DNA of 64,000 nt. Source: LMUY01 sp964235495. Its GTDB lineage: Bacteria > Pseudomonadota > Alphaproteobacteria > Acetobacterales > Acetobacteraceae. Below, one piece after another: positions 8,219 to 15,392 of the stretch; position 1 is the stretch's first letter; every line of letters starts with the position of its first letter. Location: contig CAXSAX010000012.1 of assembly GCA_964235495.1 (NCBI GenBank), positions 1 through 64,000 of the forward strand, read 5' to 3'. The notes under the pieces are model-generated. The model saw only the letters and a program-made list of their open reading frames with translations, made no database searches and was not told the origin of the DNA. The position numbers and the translations under genes were made by a program.

Positions 8219-9033
8219 GCCAGCACGAACCGTTCGACGGCTTTGGCAAAGCCTTCGTCCTCGTAGCCGTCGGTCACGCCGTCCGCCGCCGCTTTTACGT
8301 CGTCGCTGGATTGCCCCATCGCGATGGCGAAGCCGCTCGGCTTGAACATCAGCACGTCGTTCGGCATGTCGCCGATAGTGGCGATCTCACCGGCGGGAAT
8401 GCCCAGCGTGCGGGAGAGATAGCTGACCACGAAGCCCTTGTTCGCGTCTGGATGCGTCACGTCCAGGTAGTAGGGCTGCGAGCGCGCGGCGGAGGCGGTG
8501 TGGCCCAGCATCTGCTGCATCGCCTGTTCGCAGGCGGCAACCTTGTCCAGGTCGTCGCTGACGCCTGTGATCTTGACCGCTGCCTTCAGGTGCTCATCGG
8601 TAAATGCCTTGACCACCTTAGGCGGGAAGCGGACGGTTTGCTGCTCCCGCTCCCGGTGCGGCGCGTCCATGTCGCGCAGCAGCCAATCATCCCCGGCATA
8701 CACCCATACATCCAGCCCGCCATGTTCGATCAACTCGACGGCCTGCCTGGCGGCCGCTGGGTCGAGCGTGCGGCTCTCAATGATCTCCATGCCGGGCTTG
8801 ACGAACAAGCCGCCGTTGAACCCGGCGACCGGCGTGGTGATGTGCAGCGGCTCGATTAGCATCGCCATTCCTTTCGGCGGACGGCCGCTGGTGACAGCGA
8901 ATTGGATGCCATGGGCCGCCACGTCCTGCACGGCTTTCTGGGCGCGTTTGGTCAGCACCTTATCCTTGGTGACCAGCGTGCCGTCCACGTCGGCCAGCAG
9001 CAGGCTGATCTTGTCGGGGCGGGAGCGGGGCAT
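8215..9033 (-). CDS. HAD-superfamily (Cof-type) sugar phosphatase, paralogue 2
   Basis: A 272-residue HAD hydrolase with a C2B (Cof-type) cap. Motif I is DVDGTL (15-20), motif II lies in TSGRPPKGM, the motif III lysine is in the HPDANKGFV region and motif IV is TIGDMPNDVLMF. Cof-type HADs in E. coli (YidA, YbiV) dephosphorylate sugar phosphates such as erythrose-4-P, fructose-1-P and ribose-5-P. Its place between zwf and pgl suggests a substrate from this pathway (inference). It is a clear paralogue of the next gene upstream, sharing the YYLDVT(H/N)P block and motif spacing, so the pair arose by tandem duplication. It overlaps pgl by 4 bases. Confidence 0.88.
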   Translation of the reverse strand: MPRSRPDKISLLLADVDGTLVTKDKVLTKRAQKAVQDVAAHGIQFAVTSGRPPKGMAMLIEPLHITTPVAGFNGGLFVKPGMEIIESRTLDPAAARQAVELIEHGGLDVWVYAGDDWLLRDMDAPHREREQQTVRFPPKVVKAFTDEHLKAAVKITGVSDDLDKVAACEQAMQQMLGHTASAARSQPYYLDVTHPDANKGFVVSYLSRTLGIPAGEIATIGDMPNDVLMFKPSGFAIAMGQSSDDVKAAADGVTDGYEDEGFAKAVERFVLA

Positions 9034-9053
9034 CGGTTTGTCCTCACTGAATC

Positions 9054-9860
9054 CTAGCGAGATTGGGGCAGAACGAAGCGGTCGATCGCCGCCGCCCAGC
9101 CATCCTGCTCATTGGACGTCGTGTGCTGCTTGGCCTGCGCCGCCACTGATGCCGGAGCGTTGCCCATCGCAATGCTATGCCCAGCCACGCGGAACATAGG
9201 CACGTCGTTCTGCTGGTCGCCAATGGCGCAGACCTCTGCGATATCCACGCCATACCACTTGGCGAAGGCATGCGCCGCGGTTCCCTTGTCCGCGGACGGG
9301 TTGGTCACGTCCAGGTAGTATTGCTGGGACCGGTGAGCATGTGCCGTGCTCCCAAGCACGCCTTGCAGCTCCGTCTCGCACGCTGCCAGCATGTCGAACT
9401 GCGCCGAAGCTCCAACGACCTTGCCGCAGCGCCCCAGGAACGGCGTAAAATCCTCCACCACCGTCGGCTCGAACCGAATGGTGTGTAGCTCCTTGTGGAC
9501 GTAATCGCCCGCAATATCCTTGATGATCCACTGGTTGTCAGCAAACAGCCAGGGAAACACGCCTTGCCGCTCGAACAGTGCCAGGCTGGACCGCACAGCG
9601 TCTTCCGGCACGAACAACTCCTCAATCATGCTGCCCTCCGGGCTCAAGATGGTGCCGCCGTTGAAGCCGCCGAGCGGGCCGGTCAGCCCGAGATCCATGG
9701 TGAGGAACGCCATACCGCGCGGCGGACGGCTGCTGACCAGCGCCAGGTAGATGCCGGCCTGGCGCAGCCGGTGCGCGGCGTCGATGGTGGCAGGGGTCAG
9801 CACCTTGTCGGTGGTGACCATGGTGCCGTCCACGTCCGACACGACAAGCTTGATCGCCAT
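9054..9860 (-). CDS. HAD-superfamily (Cof-type) sugar phosphatase, paralogue 1
   Basis: A 268-residue Cof-type HAD phosphatase: motif I DVDGT (9-13), motif II VSSRPPRGM, cap block YYLDVTNPSADKGT and motif IV IGDQQNDVPMF. The reading frame is open further upstream, but that 47-residue extension lies inside zwf. The ATG at 9860 starts directly at the hydrophobic first strand MAIKLVVSDVDG and shares one base with the zwf stop (TGATG), so it is the better start. The second HAD follows after 20 bases. The two proteins conserve all four catalytic motifs, so neither looks degenerate. The substrate is unknown. Confidence 0.87.
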   Translation of the reverse strand: MAIKLVVSDVDGTMVTTDKVLTPATIDAAHRLRQAGIYLALVSSRPPRGMAFLTMDLGLTGPLGGFNGGTILSPEGSMIEELFVPEDAVRSSLALFERQGVFPWLFADNQWIIKDIAGDYVHKELHTIRFEPTVVEDFTPFLGRCGKVVGASAQFDMLAACETELQGVLGSTAHAHRSQQYYLDVTNPSADKGTAAHAFAKWYGVDIAEVCAIGDQQNDVPMFRVAGHSIAMGNAPASVAAQAKQHTTSNEQDGWAAAIDRFVLPQSR

Positions 9861-11404
9861 CAGCCGACCTTGCGCCACTGCCGGCCATCGCGCGCCAGCA
9901 GATCGTCGGCTACCTTGGGCCCGTTGGTTCCCGCGGCATAAGGATGCACCCTGTCCTGGCCGTTTGCCACCGCGTCCAGCACCGGCTGTACGCTTTGCCA
10001 TCCGGCTTCGATGTTGTCGGCGCGGTTGAACAGGGTGGGATCGCCGATCAGCACGTCGTAGATCAGCGTTTCGTAGCCGGTAGAGGGCTTGAGGTCGAAA
10101 TAGTCCTCGTACTTGAAGTCCATTCGCACCGGTTCAAGCACGACGGTCTGGCCGGGCTGCTTGGCACTGAAGTACAGCGACACTCCTTCGTGCGGCTGCA
10201 GATGCAGCATCAGCACGTTGGGGGACAGCTTATCGACCGGCGTATCGCGGAACATCGCAAACGGGGCTTGCTTAAAATACACCGCAACCTCGGTCTTGCG
10301 CGCGGCCATATGCTTGCCGGTCCGTAGGTAGAACGGCACCCCGGCCCAGCGCCAGTTGTCGATCAGCAGCTTAAGCGCCACGTAGGTCTCCACTTTGGAG
10401 TCCGGCGCCACGTCCGGCTCGTCGGTGTAGCCCTTGACCTCGCCTACTCCCTTCATCGACCCGGCGGTGTATTGTCCGCGCACCACGTTGCGTTCCACGT
10501 CCGCTGCCGACATCCGGTGGATTGCCTCGATCACCTTGGCTTTTTCGCCACGGACCGCATCGGCGTCGAATGAGTTAGGCGGTTCCATGGCAATCATCGA
10601 CATCAACTGGAACATGTGGTTCGGGACCATGTCCCGCAACGCGCCCGTAACCTCGTAAAACTTGCCGCGCTTCTCCACTCCCACCGTTTCAGCCGCGGTG
10701 ATCTCGACGTAGTCGATGTGGTCACGATTCCACAGCGGCTCAAAGAAGCCGTTGGCGAAACGCAGCGCCATGATGTTCTGCACCGTCTCCTTGCCGAGGA
10801 AATGGTCGATCCGGTAAATCTGTTTCTCATCCAGTTGGGAAAGGATATGCGCGTTCAGCCCCTGCGCCGATTGCAGATCATGGCCGAACGGCTTCTCGAT
10901 CACGACGCGGCGGAATGTCGTGTCAGTTTCCTTTGTCAGTCCGGCCTCATGCAGCATGTCAATGATGCCGCCGAAGAACCGATCCGCCACGGCGAGATAG
11001 AACACCGCACTGGCGTCTTTCAGCTTGTCAGCCAGCATGCGGAATGTGTCGGGCTTGGTGAAATCCCCCGCCATATAGTGCAGCCGCTGCTCCAGCCAGC
11101 CCCACCATTCAGCGTTCAAGCTGCTCTCGGCGAACTCGCCCCCAGCCGCAGGGGTGAAGCTCTGCATCATCGCCTTTTGCCGGCCCTGGAACTCGCCATC
11201 CGTGCCTTCGTCACGATCGACGCCCATGATCGAGAAGTCGTCGTCGAGCAGCTTTGTGCCGGATAGGTTGTAGAGCGCAGGCATCAACAGACGCTTCGTC
11301 AGGTCGCCGTTGGCGCCGAAGATGACCAGGGTGCACGCGGGCGCAGGCTTGGCCGTCTTGGCCAGCGCCTCTGTGTTGCCGATGACTTGCGAAGTTCCGT
11401 CCAC
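9860..11404 (-). CDS. zwf: Glucose-6-phosphate 1-dehydrogenase
   Basis: Oxidises glucose-6-phosphate to 6-phosphogluconolactone, the first step of the oxidative pentose-phosphate pathway. Landmarks are GANGDLTKR (30-38) for the dinucleotide fold, EKPFG (170-174) and the active-site motif RIDHFLGKE (198-206), where Phe replaces the usual Tyr. The frame stays open to 11593, but that stretch lies inside gnd and is Cys/Arg-rich noise. I choose GTG at 11404, five bases after the gnd stop, giving 514 residues, the normal family size. GAAGG just upstream may serve as its ribosome-binding site. Confidence 0.92.
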   Translation of the reverse strand: MDGTSQVIGNTEALAKTAKPAPACTLVIFGANGDLTKRLLMPALYNLSGTKLLDDDFSIMGVDRDEGTDGEFQGRQKAMMQSFTPAAGGEFAESSLNAEWWGWLEQRLHYMAGDFTKPDTFRMLADKLKDASAVFYLAVADRFFGGIIDMLHEAGLTKETDTTFRRVVIEKPFGHDLQSAQGLNAHILSQLDEKQIYRIDHFLGKETVQNIMALRFANGFFEPLWNRDHIDYVEITAAETVGVEKRGKFYEVTGALRDMVPNHMFQLMSMIAMEPPNSFDADAVRGEKAKVIEAIHRMSAADVERNVVRGQYTAGSMKGVGEVKGYTDEPDVAPDSKVETYVALKLLIDNWRWAGVPFYLRTGKHMAARKTEVAVYFKQAPFAMFRDTPVDKLSPNVLMLHLQPHEGVSLYFSAKQPGQTVVLEPVRMDFKYEDYFDLKPSTGYETLIYDVLIGDPTLFNRADNIEAGWQSVQPVLDAVANGQDRVHPYAAGTNGPKVADDLLARDGRQWRKVG

Positions 11405-11408
11405 CGGG

Positions 11409-12386
11409 TCAGGCCTTCGGTTCGACGTGACCGCCAAAGCCGAACCGCATGGCGGACAGCATCTTCTCACCGTAAGTGTGGCTTTGCCGCGAGCGGAACC
11501 GGGCGAACAGGGAAGCGGCCAGCACCGGCACTGGCACCGCCTCCTCCACTGCCGCATCAATCGTCCAGCGACCCTCGCCGCTGTCCGACACATCGCCGCT
11601 GAACTTCTCCAGCTTCTCGTCGGTGGCCAGGGCAGAGGCCGTCAGGTCCAGCAGCCAGGACGACACTACGGAGCCGCGGCGCCATACCTCGGCGATGTCG
11701 CCCATGTTGAGGCTGAATCGTTCGTGCTCCGGCAGTTCGTGACTATCCTTGTTCTTGAGGATGTCGAAGCCCTCGGCGTAGGCTTGCATCATCCCGTACT
11801 CGATGCCGTTGTGCACCATCTTGACGAAGTGCCCGGACCCCGCCGGACCGCAATGCAGGTAGCCATGCTCCGCCGTCGGGTTGCGGCCCTCGCGGCCCGG
11901 CGTGCGGTCGATCTCGCCCATGCCCGGCGCCAAGGTGGATAGGATCGGATCGAGATACTTCACCGTAGCGTCCTCGCCGCCAATCATCATGCAGTAGCCG
12001 CGCTGTAGGCCCCACACGCCGCCGGAAGTGCCCACGTCCACGTACACGATGCCTTTCTCGCGCAGCGCAGCGGCGCGGCGGATGTCGTCCTTGTACATGG
12101 AGTTGCCGCCGTCGATGATGATGTCGCCGCGCCCCATCATTTCGCCCAGGGCGTGCACCGTGTCTTCGGTGATCTTGCCGGAGGGCAGCATGACCCAGAC
12201 GATGCGCGGCGAGTCCAACTGCTGCACCATGTCAGCCAAGCCGGTCGATTTGGCCGCACCTTGCCCGGCGATGCCGTCCACAGCCTTCTCGCTGTTGTCA
12301 TAGACCACGCACTGGTGGCCGTGCTTCATCAAGCGAAGGCTGATGTTGCCGCCCATGCGGCCCAGGCCGATCACGCCGAGTTTCAT
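11409..12386 (-). CDS. gnd: 6-phosphogluconate dehydrogenase (decarboxylating), short form
   Basis: Converts 6-phosphogluconate to ribulose-5-phosphate and CO2. At 325 residues it belongs to the short YqeC/GntZ class rather than the roughly 470-residue E. coli class. GLGRMGG (7-13) begins the Rossmann fold, IIDGGNSMYKDD and VDVGTSGGVWGL are substrate motifs, and HFVKMVHNGIEYGMMQ carries the catalytic Lys. The second beta strand ends in YDNS, with Asp where NADP enzymes carry Asn-Arg. Short enzymes of this kind in acetic acid bacteria prefer NAD, and that is likely here (inference). It starts 135 bases after tal-pgi, the only large gap in the operon, which is filled by hairpin repeats. Confidence 0.93.
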   Translation of the reverse strand: MKLGVIGLGRMGGNISLRLMKHGHQCVVYDNSEKAVDGIAGQGAAKSTGLADMVQQLDSPRIVWVMLPSGKITEDTVHALGEMMGRGDIIIDGGNSMYKDDIRRAAALREKGIVYVDVGTSGGVWGLQRGYCMMIGGEDATVKYLDPILSTLAPGMGEIDRTPGREGRNPTAEHGYLHCGPAGSGHFVKMVHNGIEYGMMQAYAEGFDILKNKDSHELPEHERFSLNMGDIAEVWRRGSVVSSWLLDLTASALATDEKLEKFSGDVSDSGEGRWTIDAAVEEAVPVPVLAASLFARFRSRQSHTYGEKMLSAMRFGFGGHVEPKA

Positions 12387-12411
12387 GCTGTTGCTCCTAG
12401 TGTGTGACCGC

Positions 12412-12518
12412 CAGGGGCGCTGCCCCTGAACCCCGGAAGGGGATGGTCATCCCCTCCACCCCTGACAACAGGAGTGCAGAGGACGACTGTCCTCTGTTGG
12501 GTCCAGGGCAAAGCCCTG
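12412..12518 (-). repeat. Composite hairpin repeat, copy 2 (tal-pgi/gnd gap)
   Basis: Four hairpins are packed into the only long gap of the operon: CAGGGGC/GCCCCTG (12412-12428), GGGGATG/CATCCCC (12439-12454), CAGAGGAC-GACT-GTCCTCTG (12477-12496) and CAGGGC-AAA-GCCCTG (12504-12518). The last two are the same A+B module found after lolD and between rpoB and rpoC. They end three bases before the tal-pgi stop codon on the minus strand. Confidence 0.8.
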
Positions 12519-12521
12519 ACT

Positions 12522-15380
12522 TTAAACTGCCCCGCTGATGGCCACCGCCAAGGTCTTCAAGCCTGTTTCCAGGTCCCCGGTGATGTGCACCCGCAGCGCG
12601 CGCCGGCCGCGCTCGGCCAGCACGTCGAAGTCGCCGCGCGCCTGCGCCGCCTTGACCACGCTGAACGTATAGCGCTCGCCCGGCACGGCCAGGTCCGCCT
12701 GGTCGTCGGCGGTGATCTGGGTGAACACGCCGCTGTTGGGGCCGCCCTTGTAGGTCTGCCCGGTGGAGTGCAGGAACCTTGGCCCAAACTCCGCCACCGT
12801 GGCCACGTGCTTTGCGTCGCGGATTTGCGTCCGCATCGTTTGCAGCAGGGCGATGTGCTCCGGCGTCCGCTCGATGTAGGCGAGCAGGGCGGCGTAGTCC
12901 CCGGCACCCAGCCGACCAAGGTGCGCCTTCATCACTGCGCCCAGCGTCGTGCCCGCCTTGCCGAGCTCGGCCGCGTTCTTTGCATCGCTGAACAGCTGAA
13001 TCGGGCCGTCGGTCAGGAAGGGCGACTCGTCCGGCAATTTGCCGGTGTCGTTGTAGGCGCTGGTCAGCTTCTTGGTCTCGACCTTGCTAGCTTCCACGTC
13101 CGGCTGGTCGAACGGGTGGATGCCGATGATTGACCCGGCCACCGCGGTCGCAAACTCCCACAGAAAGAACATCTGGCCGAGCTGCAGCGAGTTGGCCAGT
13201 TCCACGCGGATGACCGGCTGGCCGGCCTTCTCCAATGCCATGATGGCCGCCTCCTGCGCCGGATCCGGTGCGTCGCGCAGGCGGAGGTACGCGAACACGC
13301 GGTCGGCGCCATAGAAGGAAACGTCGGCCAATGGCTCGGCATCGATCGGCACGATGCCGTGGCCAGCCTTGCCAGTGCTCTCCGCCAGCAACTGCTCCAG
13401 CCAAGCACCCACGTCGTGCAGGTGGGGCGAGGCGGCGATGGTCACCTTGTCCCGGCCCCGCGTGGCGGCGATGCCGAGCACGGTGCCGAGCTGTACGCCA
13501 GGGTTCTGCAACGGTGGCGTGCCGGCGGCGCAGGCGCGCACCATCAGGGCAGTGGATTGTAGGAACTGCGTCAGGTCCAGGCCCATGGCGGCAGCGGGGA
13601 CGATGCCGAAATTGGACAGGACGGAGTAGCGGCCGCCGATCGCCGGGTCGCCATAGAAGATGTGCCGAAAGCCGTCCTGCTGGGCAACCTGCTGCATGTG
13701 AGAGCGCGGGTCGGTGATGGCGACGAAATGCTGCCCGGCCTTGTCAGCGCCGACTGCCTTCTTCATGGCCTCGAAGAAATAGGCCTTCAGGATGTTCGGC
13801 TCCAGCGTGCCGCCGGACTTGCTGGACACGATGACCAGCGTGGTCGCGAGCGTTACCTTGCGCTCGAAGGTGGCAATCTGCTGCGGGTCGGTGCTGTCCA
13901 GCACGTGCAGGGTGGGGAAGCCGCCGCGCTTGCCGAACGTCTGGGCCAGCACCTCCGGCCCGAGGCTGGAGCCGCCCATGCCGAGCAGCAGCACGTCGGT
14001 AAACTTGGCAGCCTGCACCTCGTCCTGGAACGCCTGCAGCTGCTTGATGTCGGCCATGCGGTTGGCCACGACGTGCAGCCAGGCCAGCCATTGGCCCTCG
14101 TCCTTGCCGGTCCAGACGGAGGCCTCGCCAGCCCACAGGTCGCGCAGCTTGCCGCTCTCGCGCCAGTCCTCAAGGCTCAGGTCCACCGCCTGCTTCATCT
14201 CCGCGGGCAGGCTCGACGTCACGCTGGCCAGGGTGTCATCCAGCATGGCGGTGCGCTTGGCGGCCACCGCGCCCAGCAGGTCGTCCGCCGCCTTGGCGAA
14301 CTGCTTGACGCCGTCCTCCACCAAGTCGTGGGTCACTTTGTCAAGGTTGAGGCCGAGGCGTTTGGCCGCACCCAGGATTTCGCGGGCGTCTTCCACGCCG
14401 ACCGTCAGCGCCTCCTTGGCGTGGCCGTGGTCGCGGAACGCGTCCATCGTCGCCGGCGGCAGGGTGTTGACCGTGTCGCGCCCGATCAGTTCCTCGACAT
14501 ACAGCACGTCGCTGTAGGCCTTGTCCTTGGTGCCCGTGCTGGCCCAGAGCAGCCGCTGCGGCATGGCGCCCGCTGCTGCGAGGGCCTTCCAACGGTCACT
14601 TTCGTACAGCGAAAGATAGTGCTGGTAGGCCAGCTTGGCGTTGGCGATCGCAACCTTGCCGCGGACGCGCTTGAGGTCCGCCACATCCGTGCCGCCGACC
14701 TTCACCCGCTCGTCGATCTGCTTGTCGATCTGCGCGTCGATCCGGCTGACGAAGAAGCTGGCGACGCTGGCGACGCGGCTCACGTCCCCGCCCGCTGACT
14801 TGAGGTTCTCCAACCCGGCGATGAACGCTTCCGCCACGTCCTTGTAGGCTTGCTGGCTGAACAGCAGCGTCACGTTGATGTTGATGCCGTCGCCGATCAA
14901 CGTCTTGATCGCCGGCGTGCCCTGGTCGGTGCCGGGGACCTTCACCATTAGGTTGTCGCGCCCGACCATCTTCCACAGCCGCTGCGCCTCGGCCACCGTG
15001 TCCTCCGTCCGCAGCGCGAGGTAGGGCGAGACTTCGAGCGAAACGTAGCCGTCGACCTTGTTGGTCGTGTCGTACACCGGGCGCAGCAGGTCGGCAGCGC
15101 GCTGAATGTCCTCGATGGCCAGGCTTTCGTAGATCGACTGCGCATCCACGTCGCCGTGGGCGGCCATCTCCTTGAACCCGGCGTCGTAGTTGCTGCCGTG
15201 GCCCATCGCCTTCTCGAAGATGGACGGATTGGAGGTCATGCCCTTCAGCCCGTCCCGCGCAATCATCTCCTGCAGCTTGCCGTCAGCGAGGAATTTGCGC
15301 TCGATGAAGTCCAGCCAGGGCGACTGGCCGAGCTGCTCCAACGACTTGAGCGGGTTGGCCGTCTCTGATTGCATGTCCAT
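12522..15380 (-). CDS. Bifunctional transaldolase / glucose-6-phosphate isomerase fusion
   Basis: A 952-residue fusion of two cytoplasmic enzymes. The N-terminal half (about 1-365) is transaldolase, with the Schiff-base lysine motif KVPGT at 147-151. It transfers dihydroxyacetone between sedoheptulose-7-P and glyceraldehyde-3-P. The C-terminal half (about 390-940) is phosphoglucose isomerase, with GMGGSSLGPE (467-476) and SSKSGGTLEPN (519-529). It interconverts fructose-6-P, the transaldolase product, and glucose-6-P, the Zwf substrate. Such tal-pgi fusions are known in acetic acid bacteria and some other lineages. The fusion directly connects the end of the non-oxidative branch to the start of the oxidative branch. 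It follows tkt by 12 bases. Confidence 0.95.
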   Translation of the reverse strand: MDMQSETANPLKSLEQLGQSPWLDFIERKFLADGKLQEMIARDGLKGMTSNPSIFEKAMGHGSNYDAGFKEMAAHGDVDAQSIYESLAIEDIQRAADLLRPVYDTTNKVDGYVSLEVSPYLALRTEDTVAEAQRLWKMVGRDNLMVKVPGTDQGTPAIKTLIGDGININVTLLFSQQAYKDVAEAFIAGLENLKSAGGDVSRVASVASFFVSRIDAQIDKQIDERVKVGGTDVADLKRVRGKVAIANAKLAYQHYLSLYESDRWKALAAAGAMPQRLLWASTGTKDKAYSDVLYVEELIGRDTVNTLPPATMDAFRDHGHAKEALTVGVEDAREILGAAKRLGLNLDKVTHDLVEDGVKQFAKAADDLLGAVAAKRTAMLDDTLASVTSSLPAEMKQAVDLSLEDWRESGKLRDLWAGEASVWTGKDEGQWLAWLHVVANRMADIKQLQAFQDEVQAAKFTDVLLLGMGGSSLGPEVLAQTFGKRGGFPTLHVLDSTDPQQIATFERKVTLATTLVIVSSKSGGTLEPNILKAYFFEAMKKAVGADKAGQHFVAITDPRSHMQQVAQQDGFRHIFYGDPAIGGRYSVLSNFGIVPAAAMGLDLTQFLQSTALMVRACAAGTPPLQNPGVQLGTVLGIAATRGRDKVTIAASPHLHDVGAWLEQLLAESTGKAGHGIVPIDAEPLADVSFYGADRVFAYLRLRDAPDPAQEAAIMALEKAGQPVIRVELANSLQLGQMFFLWEFATAVAGSIIGIHPFDQPDVEASKVETKKLTSAYNDTGKLPDESPFLTDGPIQLFSDAKNAAELGKAGTTLGAVMKAHLGRLGAGDYAALLAYIERTPEHIALLQTMRTQIRDAKHVATVAEFGPRFLHSTGQTYKGGPNSGVFTQITADDQADLAVPGERYTFSVVKAAQARGDFDVLAERGRRALRVHITGDLETGLKTLAVAISGAV

Positions 15381-15392
15381 GGCGGGGTTCCT

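Noticed and set aside
9861..10001. 47-residue N-terminal extension of the first HAD phosphatase
   Set aside because: It lies wholly within zwf and is basic, low-complexity sequence; the internal ATG at 9860 begins at the conserved fold.
11405..11593. 63-residue N-terminal extension of Zwf
   Set aside because: Lies within gnd and is Cys/Arg-rich; the GTG at 11404 gives the normal family length.
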